Made by a program: the position numbers and the translations under genes
The notes under the pieces: generated by a model
What the model was told of the DNA's origin: nothing
The model's database searches: none
Seen by the model: the letters and a program-made list of their open reading frames with translations, nothing else
DNA from: Saccoglossus kowalevskii
Lineage: Eukaryota > Hemichordata > Enteropneusta > Harrimaniidae
Assembly (NCBI RefSeq): GCF_000003605.2
Contig: NW_003135304.1
Span: 1 to 20,529, forward strand
DNA: 20,529 bases
Direction of reading: 5' to 3'
Shown: one piece after another, positions 1 through 11,296 of the stretch
How the letters are laid out: each line of letters opens with the position of its first letter
How positions within the stretch are numbered: the stretch's first letter is position 1

Positions 1-36
1 ATACAACTCAGAAGTTACACTGAACCTGACAGTGAC

Positions 37-750
37 ATGGGAGACAAGCGAATACTACTGAGAAACTACACTGAAACTGACAGTGAAGTGCAAGACATGC
101 AAACACTACTGAGAAGTTACACTGAACCTGACAGTGACATGGGAGACAAGCGAATACTACTGAGAAACTACACTGAATCTGACAGTGACATGGGAGACAT
201 GCAAACACTACTGAGAAGTTACACTGAACCTGACAGTGACATGGGAGACAAGCGAATACTACTGAGAAACTACACTGAAACTGACATTGATGTGCAAGAC
301 ATGCAAACACTACTGAGAAGTTACACTGAACCTGACAGTGACATTGGAGACATGCAAACACTACTGAGAAACTACACTGAATCTGACAGTGATGTGCAAG
401 ACATGCAAACACTACTGAGAAGTTACACTGAACCTGACAGTGACATGGGAGACAAGCGAATACTACTGAGAAACTACACTGAACCAGACAGTGACATGGG
501 AGACAAGCGAATACTACTGAGAAACTACACTGAATCTGACAGTGACATGGGAAACATGCAAACACAACTGAGAAGTTACACTGAACCAGACAGTGACATG
601 GGAGACAAGCGAATACTACTGAGAAACTACACTGAATCTGACAGTGACACGGGAGACATGCACACACTACTGAGATGTTACACTTAACCTGGCAGTGACA
701 TGGGAGACAAGCGAATACTACTGAAAAACTACACTGAATCTGACAGTGAT
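37..750. repeat. Dimer-like block of alternating monomer subtypes
   Basis: Fourteen in-phase monomers mostly alternate AAGCGAATA units (tail RNYTE on the + reading) with ATGCAAACA units (tail RSYTEPDSD), giving a 102-bp pseudo-dimer. It includes the GGAAACATG (MGN) monomer at 547 that also marks blocks at 2535, 3708, 8446, 8752, 11144 and 19954. The monomer at 649 carries a TTAACC variant, so + reads a stop there. Private changes include GACATTGGA near 343 and CCTGGCAG near 687. Confidence 0.85.
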
Positions 751-902
751 GTGCAAGACATGCAAACACTACTGAGAGATACACTGAACCTGACAGTGAC
801 ATGGGAGACACGCAAACACTACTGAGAACTACACTGAATCTGACAGTGATGTGCAAGACATGCAAACATTTACTGAGAAGTTACACTGAACCTGACAGTG
901 AC
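751..902. repeat. Three monomers with phase-breaking indels
   Basis: The unit at 751 is 50 bp (GAGAGATACAC in place of GAGAAGTTACAC). The unit at 801 is 50 bp (one A lost from GAGAAACTAC). The unit at 851 is 52 bp (CAAACATTTACTG in place of CAAACACTACTG). The net shift is -1, which changes the + and - reading frames for everything downstream relative to the first 750 bp. Nothing else distinguishes these units from their neighbours. Confidence 0.85.
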
Positions 903-953
903 ATGGGAGACATGCAAACACTACTGAGAAACTACACTGAAACTGACAGTGAT

Positions 954-1310
954 GTGCAAGACATGCAAACACTACTGAGATGTTACACTGAACCTGACAG
1001 TGAAATGGGAGACATGCAAACACAACTAAGAAGTTACACTGAACCTGACAGTGACATGGTAGACATGCGAATACTACTGAGAAGTTACACTGAATCTTAC
1101 ATTGACATGGGAGACAAGCGAATACTACTGAGAATTTACAGTGAACCTGACAGTGACATGGGAGACAAGCGAATACTACAGAGAATTTACAGTGAACCTG
1201 ACAGTGACATGGGAGACAAGCGAATACTACTGAGAATTTACAGTGAACCTGACAGTGACATGGGAGACAAGTGAATACTACTGAGAAACTACACTGAATC
1301 TGACAGTGAC
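954..1310. repeat. Signature segment 1 (higher-order repeat marker)
   Basis: Seven monomers in order: GATGTTACAC unit (954), ACAACTAAG unit (1005), SYTESYID unit with ATGGTAGAC head (1056), three RIYSEPDSD units (1107, 1158, 1209; the middle one has ACAGAG in place of CTGAGA), then the GACAAGTGA unit (1260). The following unit at 1311 has CTCAGA, which creates a TGA on the - strand at 1333-1335. The same order recurs 663 bp later. Confidence 0.88.
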
Positions 1311-1616
1311 ATGGGAGACATGCAAACACAACTCAGAAGTTACACTGAACCTGACAGTGACATGGTAGAAAAGCGAATACTACTGAGAAACTACACTGAA
1401 ACTGACAGTGATGTGCAAGACATGCAAACACTACTGAGAAGTTACACTGAACCTGACAGTGACATGGGAGACAAGCGAATACTACTGAGAAACTACACTG
1501 AATCTGACAGTGATGTGCAAGACATGCAAACACTACTGAGAAGTTACACTGAACCTGACAGTGACATGGGAGACATACAAACACTACTGAGAAACTACAC
1601 TGAATCTGAAAGTGAT

Positions 1617-1973
1617 GTGCAAGACATGCAAACACTACTGAGATGTTACACTGAACCTGACAGTGAAATGGGAGACATGCAAACACAACTAAGAAGTTAC
1701 ACTGAACCTGACAGTGACATGGGAGACATGCGAATACTACTGAGAAGTTACACTGAATCTTACATTGACATGGGAGACAAGCGAATACTACTGAGAATTT
1801 ACAGTGAACCTGACAGTGACATGGGAGACAAGCGAATACAACAGAGAATTTACAGTGAACCTGACAGTGACATGGGAGACAAGCGAATACTACTGAGAAT
1901 TTACAGTGAACCTGACAGTGACATGGGAGACAAGTGAATACTACTGAGAAACTACACTGAATCTGACAGTGAC
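1617..1973. repeat. Signature segment 2
   Basis: Same seven-monomer order as at 954-1310, offset exactly 663 bp (13 monomers), with its GACAAGTGA unit at 1923. It differs by a GACATGCGA head without the GTA change at 1719 and by ACAACAGAG in the unit at 1821. The 663-bp spacing between copies 1 and 2 is the shortest full higher-order period seen for this marker. Confidence 0.88.
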
Positions 1974-2177
1974 ATGGGAGACATGCAAACACAACTCAGA
2001 AGTTACACTGAACCTGACAGTGACATGGTAGACAAGCGAATACTACTGAGAAACTACACTGAAACTGACAGTGATGTGCAAGACATGCAAACACTACTGA
2101 GAAGTTACACTGAACCTGACAGTGACATGGGAGACAAGCGAATACTACTGAGAAACTACACTGAATCTGACAGTGAC

Positions 2178-2381
2178 ATGGGAGACATGCAAACACTACT
2201 GAGATGTTACACTGAACCTGACAGTGAAATGGGAGACATGCAAACACAACTAAGAAGTTACACTGAACCTGACAGTGACATGGGAGACATGCGAATACTA
2301 CTGAGAAGTTACACTGAATCTTACATTGACATGGGAGACAAGCGAATACTACTGATAATTTACAGTGAACCTGACAGTGAC
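2178..2381. repeat. Signature segment 3, truncated
   Basis: This starts like the full segments (GATGTTACAC unit at 2178, ACAACTAAG unit at 2229, SYTESYID unit at 2280). Only one RIYS-type unit remains (2331, with CTGATAATT), after which an ordinary RNYTETDSD unit follows at 2382. It has no GACAAGTGA unit. It looks like an internal deletion or exchange that removed the last three or four monomers. Confidence 0.8.
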
Positions 2382-2840
2382 ATGGGAGACAAGCGAATAC
2401 TACTGAGAAACTACACTGAAACTGACAGTGATGTGCAAGACATGCAAACACTACTGAGAAGTTACACTGAACCTGACAGTGACATGGGAGACAAGCGAAT
2501 ACTACTGAGAAACTACACTGAATCTGACAGTGACATGGGAAACATGCAAACACAACTGAGAAGTTACACTGAACCAGACAGTGACATGGGAGACAAGCGA
2601 ATACTACTGAGAAAGTACACTGTATCTGACAGTGACATGGGAGACATGCAAACACTACTGAGATGTTACACTTAACCGGACAGTGACATGGGAGACAAGC
2701 GAATACTACTGAGAAACTACACTGAATCTGACAGTGATGTGCAAGACATGCAAACACTACTGAGAAGTTACACTGAACCTGACAGTGACATGGGAGACAT
2801 GCAAACACTACTGAGAAACTACACTGAAACTGACAGTGAT

Positions 2841-3197
2841 GTGCAAGACATGCAAACACTACTGAGATGTTACACTGAACCTGACAGTGAAATGGGAGAC
2901 ATGCAAACACAACTAAGAAGTTACACTGAACCTGACAGTGACATGGTAGACATGCGAATACTACTGAGAAGTTACACTGAATCTTACATTGACATGGGAG
3001 ACAAGCGAATACTACTGAGAATTTACAGTGAACCTGACAGTGACATGGGAGACAAGCGAATACTACTGAGAATTTACAGTGAACCTGACAGTGACATGGG
3101 TGACAAGCGAATACTACTGAGAATTTACAGTGAACCTGACAGTGACATGGGAGACAAGTGAATACTACTGAGAAACTACACTGAATCTGACAGTGAC
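2841..3197. repeat. Signature segment 4
   Basis: Full seven-monomer order with the GACAAGTGA unit at 3147, 1,224 bp (24 monomers) after the one at 1923. It shares the ATGGTAGACATGCG head (2943) with segment 1 at 1056 and not with segment 2, so copies 1 and 4 are closer kin than adjacent copies. A private ATGGGTGAC occurs at 3096. Confidence 0.86.
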
Positions 3198-3605
3198 ATG
3201 GGAGACATGCAAACACAACTCAGAAGTTACACTGAACCTGACAGTGACATGGTAGACAAGCGAATACTACTGAGAAACTACACTGAAACTGACAGTGATG
3301 TGCAAGACATGCAAACACTAGTGAGAAGTTACACTGAACCTGACAGTGACATGGGAGACAAGCGAATACTACTGAGAAACTACACTGAATCTGACAGTGA
3401 CATGGGAGACATGCAAACACTACTGAGAAGTTACACTGAACCTGACAGTGACATGGGGGACAAGCGAATACTACTGAGAAACTACACTGAAACTGACAGT
3501 GATGTGCAAGACATGCAAACACTACTGAGAAGTTACACTGAACCTGACAGTGACATGGGAGACATGCAAACACTACTGAGAAACTACACTGAATCTGACA
3601 GTGAT

Positions 3606-4078
3606 GTGCAAAACTTGCAAACACAACTGAGAAGTTACACTGAACCTGACAGTGACATGGGAGACAAGCGAATACTACTGAGAAACTACACTGAATCTGA
3701 CAGTGACATGGGAAACATGCAAACACAACTGAGAAGTTACACTGAACCAGACAGTGACATGGGAGACAAGCGAATACTACTGAGAAACTACACTGAATCT
3801 GACAGTGACATGGGAGACATGCAAACACTACTGAGATGTTACACTTAACCTGACAGTGACATGGGAGACAAGCGAATACTAATGAGAAACTACACTGAAT
3901 CTGACAGTGATGTGCAAGACATGCAAACACTACTGAGAAGTTACACTGAACCTGACAGTGACATGGGAGACATGCAAACACTACTGAGAAACTACACTGA
4001 ATCTGACAGTGATGTGCAAGACATGCAAACACTAATGAGATGTTACACTGAACCTGACAGTGAAATGGGAGACATGCA
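3606..4078. repeat. Long-range duplicated block A (partner 19852-20324)
   Basis: Nine or more monomers match the block at 19852 in order and in rare private variants: CAAAACTTGC head (3606 and 19852), GGAAACATG unit (3708 and 19954), TTAACC unit (3810 and 20056), CTAATGAG in the AAGCGAATA unit (3861 and 20107) and CTAATGAGATG (4014 and 20260). The offset is 16,246 bp. The copies part company at the next unit (MQTQLRSYTEPDSD at 4065, SYTESYID at 20311). Confidence 0.82.
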
Positions 4079-4166
4079 AACACAACTAAGAAGTTACACT
4101 GAACCTGACAGTGACATGGGAGACATGCGAATACTACTGAGAAGTTACAGTGAACCTGACAGTGAC
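4014..4166. repeat. Signature segment 5, recombinant remnant
   Basis: GATGTTACAC unit (4014) and ACAACTAAG unit (4065) are followed at 4116 by a chimeric monomer. Its first half is the ATGCGAATA type normally found in the SYTESY unit, and its second half is the TACAGTGAACCTGAC type normally found in RIYS units. Ordinary dimer units resume at 4167. The exchange point lies within about 4140-4150. Confidence 0.75.
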
Positions 4167-4710
4167 ATGGGAGACAAGCGAATACTACTGAGAAACTACA
4201 CTGAATCTGACAGTGACATGGGAGACATGCAAACACTACTGAGAAGTTACACTGAACCTGACAGTGACATGGGAGACAAGCGAATACTACTGAGAAACTA
4301 CACTGAAACTGACAGTGATGTGCAAGACATGCAAACACTACTGAGAAGTTACACTGAACCTGACAGTGATATGGGAGACATGCAAACACTACTGAGAAAC
4401 TACACTGAATCTGACAGTGATGTGCAAGACATGCAAACACTACTGAGAAGTTACACTGAACCTGACAGTGACATGGGAGACAAGCGAATACTACTGAGAA
4501 ACTACACTGAGTCTGACAGTGGGAGACATGCAAACACAACTGAGATGTTACACTTAACCTGACAGTGACATGGGAGACAAGCGAATACTACTGAGAAACT
4601 ACACTGAATCTGACAGTGATGTGCAAGACATGCAAACACTACTGAGAAGTTACACTGAACCTGACAGTGACATGGGAGACATGCAAACACTACTGAGAAA
4701 CTACACTGAA
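4167..4710. repeat. Long-range duplicated block B (partner 9925-10468), with shared 5-bp deletion
   Basis: Monomer order matches the block 5,758 bp downstream. Both copies carry CAGTGATATGGGAG (4366 and 10124 areas), GAGTCTGACAGTGGGAG (5 bp missing relative to CAGTGACATGGGAG, at about 4519 and 10277) and GAGATGTTACACTTAACC after it. The deletion shifts both strands' frames by one. The copies differ from about 4711 and 10469 onward. Confidence 0.85.
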
Positions 4711-4773
4711 TCTGACAGTGATGTGCAAGACATGCAAACACTACTGAGAAGTTACACTGAACCTGACAGTGAC

Positions 4774-4977
4774 ATGGGAGACATGCAAACACAACTGAGA
4801 AACTACACTGAATCTGACAGTGATGTGTAAGACATGCAAACACTACTGAGAAGTTACACTGAACCTGACAGTGACATGGGAGACATGCAAACACAACTGA
4901 GAAACTACACTGAATCTGACAGTGATGTGTAAGACATGCAAACACTACTGAGAAGTTACACTGAACCTGACAGTGAC
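4774..4977. repeat. Exact-looking tandem 102-bp dimer duplication with GTGTAAGAC unit
   Basis: The pair MQTQLRNYTESDSD unit plus GTGTAAGAC unit occurs at 4774-4875 and again at 4876-4977 with no difference I can see. GTGTAAGAC replaces GTGCAAGAC and makes a + strand TAA. The same stop unit appears at 7528, 11743, 11947, 13222, 13426, 14957, 16078 and 19139, and at 14191 as TTGTAAGAC. Confidence 0.82.
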
Positions 4978-5079
4978 ATGGGAGACAAGCGAATACTACT
5001 GAGAAACTACACTGAATCTGACAGTGACATGGGAGACATGCAAACACAACTGAGAAGTTACACTGAACCTGACAGTGAC

Positions 5080-5385
5080 ATGGGAGACATTCAAACACAA
5101 CTAAGAAGTTACACTGAACCTGACAGTGACATGGGAGACATGCGAATACTACTGAGAAGTTACACTGAATCTTACAGTGACATGGGAGACAAACGAATAC
5201 TACTGAGAATTTACAGTGTACCTGACAGTGACATGGGAGACAAGCGAATACTACTGAGAATTTACAGTGAACCTGACAGTGACATGGGAGACAAGCGAAT
5301 ACTACTGAGAATTTACAGTGAACCTGACAGTGACATGGGAGACAAGTGAATACTACTGAGAAACTACACTGAATCTGGCAGTGAC
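5080..5385. repeat. Signature segment 6
   Basis: GACATTCAA unit (5080), SYTESYSD unit (5131), RIYSVPDSD unit with GACAAACGA (5182), two RIYSEPDSD units (5233, 5284), then the GACAAGTGA unit (5335). It introduces the ATTCAA and GTGTACCTG variants that mark the later copies at 7783, 12202 and 19394, so it belongs to a second lineage distinct from segments 1-4. Confidence 0.86.
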
Positions 5386-5742
5386 ATGGGAGACATGCAA
5401 ACACAACTGAGAAGTTACACTGAACCTAACAGTGACATGGGAGACAAGCGAATACTACTGAGAAACTACACTGAAACTGACAGTGATGTGCAAGACATGC
5501 AAACACTACTGAGAAGTCACACTTAACCTGACAGTGACATGGGAGACAAGCGAATACTACTGAGAAACTACACTGAATCTGACAGTGATGTGCAAGACAT
5601 GCAAACACTAATGAGAAGTTACACTGAACCTGACAGTGACATGGGAGACATGCAAACACTACTGAGAAACTACACTGAATCTGACAGTGATGTGCAAGAC
5701 ATGCAAACACTACTGAGAAGTTACACTTAACCTGACAGTGAC

Positions 5743-6570
5743 ATGGGAGACATGCATACACAACTGAGAAACTACACTGAATCTGACAGTGATATGGGAG
5801 ACATGCAAACACTACTGATAAGTTACACTGAACCTGACAGTGACATGGGAGACAAGCGAACACTACTGAGAAACTACACTGAATCTGACAGTGATGTGCA
5901 AGACATGCAAACACTACTGAGAAGTTACACTGAACCTGACAGTGACATGGGAGACATGCAAACACTACTGAGAAACTACACTGAATCTGACAGTGATGTG
6001 CAAGACATGCAAACACTACTGAGAAGTTACACTGAACCTGACAGTGACATGGGAGATAAGCGAATACTACTGAGAAACTACACTGAATCTGACAGTGACA
6101 TGGGAGACATGCAAACACAACTGAGAAGTTACACTGAACCTGACAGTGACATGGGAGACAAGCGAATACTACTGAGAAACTACACTGAATCTGACAGTGA
6201 CATGGGAGACATGCAAACACTACTGAGAAGTCACACTTAACCTGACAGTGACATGGGAGACAAGCGAATACTACTGAGAAACTACACTGAATCTGACAGT
6301 GATGTGCAAGACATGCAAACACTACTGAGAAGTTACACTGAACCTGACAGTGACATGGGAGACATGCAAACACTACTGAGAAACTACACTGAATCTGACA
6401 GTGATGTGCAAGACATGCAAACACTACTGAGAAGTTACACTGAACCTGACAGTGACATGGGAGACATGCAAACACAACTGAGAAACTACACTGAATCGGA
6501 CAGTGATGTGCAAGACATGCAAACACTACTGAGAAGTTACACTGAACCTGACAGTGACATGGGAGACATG
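5743..6570. repeat. Long-range duplicated block C (partner 17252-18079)
   Basis: About 16 monomers match the block 11,509 bp downstream, including CTGATAAGT (5794 area and 17303 area), AAGCGAACA (5845 and 17354), TCACACTTAACC (about 6231 and 17740) and the rare GAATCGGAC (about 6493 and 18002). The first unit differs (CATGCATACAC here, and a 1-bp insertion in ACTGCAATC there). The match ends where an AACTGAAAAAC unit at 6559 faces an ATGCGAATA unit at 18068. Confidence 0.84.
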
Positions 6571-6609
6571 CAAACACAACTGAAAAACTACACTGAATCT
6601 GACAGTGAC

Positions 6610-7527
6610 ATGGGAGACATGCAAACACTACTGATAAGTTACACTGAACCTGACAGTGGCATGGGAGACAAGCGAACACTACTGAGAAACTACACTGAAT
6701 CTGACAGTGATGTGCAAGACATGCAAACACTACTGAGAAGTTACACTGAACCTGACAGTGACATGGGAGACATGCAAACACTACTGAGAAACTACACTGA
6801 ATCTGACAGTGATGTGCAAGACATGCAAACACTACTGAGAAGTTACACTTAACCTGACAGTGACATGGGAGACATGCAAACACTACAGAGAAACTACACT
6901 GAATCTGAACGTGATGTGCAAGACATGCAAACACTACTGAGAAGTTACAGTGAACCTGACAGTGACATGGGAGACAAGCGAATACTACAGAGAATTTACA
7001 GTGAACGTGACAGTGACATGGGAGACAAGCGAATACTACTGAGAATTTACAGTGAACCTGACAGTGACATGGGAGACATGCAAACACTACTGAGAAACTA
7101 CACTGAATCTGACAGTGATGTGCAAGACATGCAAACACTACTGAGAAGTTACACTGAACCTGACAGTGACATGGGAGACATGCAAACACAACTGAGAAAC
7201 TACACTGAATCTGACAGTGACATGGGAGACATGCAAACACTACTGATAAGTTACACTGAACCTGACAGTGACATGGGAGACAAGCGAACACTACTGAGAA
7301 ACTACACTGAATCTGACAGTGATGTGCAAGACATGCAAACACTACTGAGAAGTTACACTGAACCTGACAGTGACATGGGAGACATGCAAACACTACTGAG
7401 AAACTACACTGAATCTGACAGTGATGTGCAAGACATGCAAACACTACTGAGAAGTTACACTGAACCTGACAGTGACATGGGAGACAAGCGAATACTACTG
7501 AGAAACTACACTGAATCTGACCGTGAT
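6610..7527. repeat. Local amplification of the CTGATAAGT / AAGCGAACA dimer
   Basis: The marker pair first seen at 5794 recurs at 6610 and 7222, spacings of 816 and 612 bp (16 and 12 monomers), each followed by the same VQD / RNYTES alternation. This suggests unequal exchange multiplied a block of roughly 12-16 monomers here. A private CAGTGGCATG occurs at about 6657 and CCGTGATGTG at about 7520. Confidence 0.78.
6916..7068. repeat. Isolated RIYS-type run without its usual neighbours
   Basis: A SYSEPDSD unit (6916), an ACAGAG RIYSERDSD unit (6967, with GAACGTGAC) and an RIYSEPDSD unit (7018) occur without the SYTESY unit before or the GACAAGTGA unit after. The flanks are ordinary dimer units. 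It is probably the core of a signature segment transplanted by exchange. Confidence 0.72.
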
Positions 7528-8110
7528 GTGTAAGACATGCAAACACTACTGAGAAGTTACACTGAACCTGACAGTGACATGGGAGACAAGCGAATACTAC
7601 TGAGAAACTACACTGAATCTGACAGTGACATGGGAGACATGCAAACACTACTGAGAAGTTACACTGAAACTGACAGTGACATGGGAGACAAGCGAATAAT
7701 ACTGAGAAACTACACTGAATCTGACAGTGATGTGCAAGACATGCAAACACTACTGAGAAGTTACACTGAACCTGACAGTGACATGGGAGACATTCAAACA
7801 CAATTAAGAAGTTACACTGAACCTGACAGTGACATGGGAGACAAGCGAATACTACTGAGAAGTTACACTGAATCTTACAGTGACATGGGAGACAAACGAT
7901 TACTACTTAGAATTTACAGTGTACCTGACAGTGACATGGGAGACAAGCGAATACTACTGAGAATTTACAGTGAACCTGACAATGACATGGGAGACAAGTG
8001 AATACTACTGAGAAACTACACTGAATCTGACAGTGACATGGGAGACATGCAAACACAACTGAGAAGTTACACTGAACCTGACAGTGACATGGGAGACAAA
8101 CGAATACTAC
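7528..8110. repeat. Long-range duplicated block D (partner 19139-19720) including signature segment 7
   Basis: The order is GTGTAAGAC unit (7528), AATAATACT unit (7681), GACATTCAA with AATTAAG (7783), SYTESYSD (7834), GACAAACGATTACTACTTAG unit (7885), RIYSEPDND with GACAATGAC (7936), GACAAGTGA unit (7987). The + reading from 7537 to 8001 is identical in all 154 residues to that at 19148-19612, offset 11,611 bp. A third copy at 11947-12507 has one extra RIYS monomer. Confidence 0.88.
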
Positions 8111-8904
8111 TGAGAAACTACACTGAAACTGACAGTGATGTGCAAGACATGCAAACACTACTGAGAAGTTACACTGAACCTGACAGTGACATGGGAGACA
8201 AGCGAATACTACTGAGAAACTACACTGAATCTGACAGTGACATGGGAGACATGCAAACACTACTGAGAAGTTACACTGAACCTGACAGTGACATGGGAGA
8301 CAAGCGAATACTACTGAGAAACTACACTGAAACTGACAGTGATGTGCAAGACATGCAAACACTACTGAGAAGTTACACTGAACCTGACAGTGACATGGGA
8401 GACAAGCGAATACTACTGAGAAACTACACTGAATCTGACAGTGATATGGGAAACATGCAAACACAACTGAGAAGTTACACTGAACCAGACAGTGACATGG
8501 GAGACAAGCGAATACTACTGAGAAACTACACTGAATCTGACAGTGACATGGGAGACATGCAAACACTACTGAGAAGTTACACTGAACCTGACAGTGACAT
8601 GGGAGACATGCAAACACTACTGAGAAACTACACTGAATCTGACAGTGATGTGCAAGACATGCAAACACTACTGAGAAGTTACACTGAACCTGACAGTGAC
8701 ATGGGAGACAAGCGAATACTACTGAGAAACTACACTGAATCTGACAGTGATATGGGAAACATGCAAACACAACTGAGAAGTTACACTGAACCAGACAGTG
8801 ACATGGGAGAGAAGCGAATACTACTGAGAAACTACACTGAATCTGACAGTGACATGGGAGATATGCAAACACTACTGAGAAACTACACTGAATCTGACAG
8901 TGAT

Positions 8905-9261
8905 GTGCAAGACATGCAAATACTACTGAGATGTTACACTGAACCTGACAGTGAAATGGGAGACATGCAAACACAACTAAGAAGTTACACTGAACCTGAC
9001 AGTGACATGGGAGACATGCGAATACTACTGAGAAGTTACACTGAATCTTACATTGACATGGGAGACAAGCGAATACTACTGAGAATTTACAGTGAACCTG
9101 ACAGTGACATGGGAGACAAGCGAATACTACAGAGAATTTACAGTGAACCTGACAGTGACATGGGAGACAAGCGAATACTACTGAGAATTTACAGTGAACC
9201 TGACAGTGACATGGGAGACAAGTGAATACTACTGAGAAACTACACTGAATCTGACAGTGAC
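8905..9261. repeat. Signature segment 8
   Basis: Full order of the segment 1-4 lineage: GATGTTACAC unit (8905, with CAAATACTA), ACAACTAAG (8956), SYTESYID (9007), RIYS units (9058, 9109 with ACAGAG, 9160), GACAAGTGA unit (9211). The next unit at 9262 has GACATACAA and CTCAGA, a combination shared only with 18323 and 18527, which links this copy to segment 15. Confidence 0.86.
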
Positions 9262-9516
9262 ATGGGAGACATACAAACACAACTCAGAAGTTACACTGAA
9301 CCTGACAGTGACATGGGAGACAAGCGAATACTACTGAGAAACTACACTGAAACTGACAGTGATGTGCAAGACATGCAAACACTACTGAGAAGTTACACTG
9401 AACCTGACAGTGACATGGGAGACATGCAAACACAACTGAGAAACTACACTGAATCTGACAGTGACATGGGAGACATGCAAACACTACTGAGAAGTCACAC
9501 TTAACCTGACAGTGAC

Positions 9517-9822
9517 ATGGGAGACAAGCGAATACTACTGAGAAACTACAGTGAACCTATCAGTGACATGGGAGACAAGTGAATACTACTGAGAAACTAC
9601 ACTGAATCTGACAGTGACATGGGAGACATGCAAACACAACTGAGAAGTTACACTGAACCTGACAGTGACATGGGAGACATGCGAATACTACTGAGAAGTT
9701 ACACTGAATCTGACAGTGACATGGGAGACAAGCGAATACTACTGAGAATTTACAGTGAACCTGACAGTGACATGGGAGACAAGCGAATACTACTGATAAT
9801 TTACAGTGAACCTGACAGTGAC
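9517..9822. repeat. Rearranged signature remnants 9 and 10
   Basis: A chimeric unit at 9517 (RNY first half, YSEP second half, with CCTATCAG) leads directly into a GACAAGTGA unit at 9568, only 357 bp after the previous one. Then a MQTQL unit (9619), an ATGCGAATA unit with the ordinary TCTGAC tail (9670), and two RIYS units (9721, and 9772 with CTGATAATT as at 2331). It is a compressed, shuffled version of the marker. Confidence 0.75.
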
Positions 9823-9924
9823 ATGGGAGACAAGCGAATACTACTGAGAAACTACACTGAATCTGACAGTGACATGGGAGACATGCAAACACAACTGAAA
9901 AGTTACACTGAACCTGACAGTGAC

Positions 9925-10468
9925 ATGGGAGACAAGCGAATACTACTGAGAAACTACACTGAATCTGACAGTGACATGGGAGACATGCAAACACTACTGA
10001 GAAGTTACACTGAACCTGACAGTGACATGGGAGACAAGCGAATACTACTGAGAAACTACACTGAAACTGACAGTGATGTGCAAGACATGCAAACACTACT
10101 GAGAAGTTACACTGAACCTGACAGTGATATGGGAGACATGCAAACACTACTGAGAAACTACACTGAATCTGACAGTGATGTGCAAGACATGCAAACACTA
10201 CTGAGAAGTTACACTGAACCTGACAGTGACATGGGAGACAAGCGAATACTACTGAGAAACTACACTGAGTCTGACAGTGGGAGACATGCAAACACAACTG
10301 AGATGTTACACTTAACCTGACAGTGACATGGGAGACAAGCGAATACTACTGAGAAACTACACTGAATCTGACAGTGATGTGCAAGACATGCAAACACTAC
10401 TGAGAAGTTACACTGAACCTGACAGTGACATGGGAGACATGCAAACACTACTGAGAAACTACACTGAA
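9925..10468. repeat. Long-range duplicated block B, second copy
   Basis: This is the partner of 4167-4710 at offset 5,758 bp. It carries the same 5-bp deletion (CAGTGGGAGAC at about 10274), the same GAGTCTGAC and the same GATATGGGAG. Upstream, AACTGAAAAGT at 9874 is private to this copy, so the duplication boundary lies near 9908-9925. Confidence 0.85.
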
Positions 10469-10480
10469 CCTGACAGTGAC

Positions 10481-10735
10481 ATGGGAGACATGCGAATACT
10501 ACTGAGAAGTTACACTGAATCTTACATTGACATGGGAGACAAGCGAATACTACTGAGAATTTACAGTGAACCTGACAGTGACATGGGAGACAAGCGAATA
10601 CTACAGAGAATTTACAGTGAATCTGACAGTGACATGGGAGACTAGCGAATACTACTGAGAATTTACAGTGAACCTGACAGTGACATGGGAGACAAGTGAA
10701 TACTACTGAGAATCTACACTGAATCTGACAGTGAC
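10481..10735. repeat. Signature segment 11
   Basis: SYTESYID unit (10481), RIYS units (10532, and 10583 with ACAGAG and a TCTGAC tail), an RIYS unit whose head is GACTAGCGA (10634, a private + strand TAG), and the GACAAGTGA unit (10685, with GAGAATCTAC). It lacks the usual GATGTTACAC and ACAACTAAG units before it and joins straight to block B. Confidence 0.82.
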
Positions 10736-11296
10736 ATGGGAGACATGCAAACACAACTCAGAAGTTACACTGAACCTGACAGTGACATGGGAGACAAGCG
10801 AATACTACTGAGAAACTGCACTGAAACTGACAGTGATGTGCAAGACATGCAAACACTACTGAGAAGTTACACTGAACCTGACAGTGACATGGGAGACAAG
10901 CGAATACTACTGAGAAACTACACTGAAACTGACAGTGATGTGCAAGACATGCAAACACTACTGAGAAGTTACACTGAACCTGACAATGACATGGGAGACA
11001 TGCAAACACTACTGAGAAACTACACTGAATCTGACAGTGATGTGCAAGACATGAAAACACTACTGAGAAGTTACACTGAACCTGACAGTGACATGGGAGA
11101 CAAGCGAATACTACTGAGAAACTACACTGAAACTGACAGTGACATGGGAAACATGCAAACACAACTGAGAAGTTACACTGAACCAGACAGTGACATGGGA
11201 GACAAGCGAGTACTACTGAGAAACTACACTGAATCTGACAGTGACATGGGAGACATGCAAACACTACTGAGATGTTACACTTAACCTGACAGTGAC

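Larger units (their letters stand above)
5426..7801 (-). other. Longest open frame on the - strand (791 aa, about 46 repeats of a Cys-rich 17-mer); probably not a gene
   Basis: Read on -, each unit gives a variant of CLPCHCQVQCNFSVVFA (C-x2-C-x-C-x3-C). Variants include CLAHHCQIQCSFSVVFA and CHVHCKF. The frame ends at 5426 where CCTGAC has become CCTAAC, giving TAG, and is closed upstream at about 7804 by AATTAAG, giving TAA. No signal peptide, unique domain or non-repeat segment is present. The only ATG candidate comes from the GACATTCAA variant. The length is expected whenever the consensus lacks a stop in that frame, so length alone is no evidence of translation. No known family is recognised. 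Confidence 0.15.

Noticed and set aside
5426-7801. A 791-residue - strand protein-coding gene
   Set aside because: A 51-bp repeat lacking stops in one frame automatically yields long open frames. No unique N-terminus, signal peptide or start context is visible, and inherited TGA/TAA variants break the frame throughout the array. It is kept only as a low-confidence open frame.
8038-9225. + strand repeat protein of MGDMQTLLRSYTEPDSD units
   Set aside because: The main variable sites are nonsynonymous second-position changes on +, stops recur every few hundred bases, and ATG starts are simply part of every monomer. This gives no support for coding on +.
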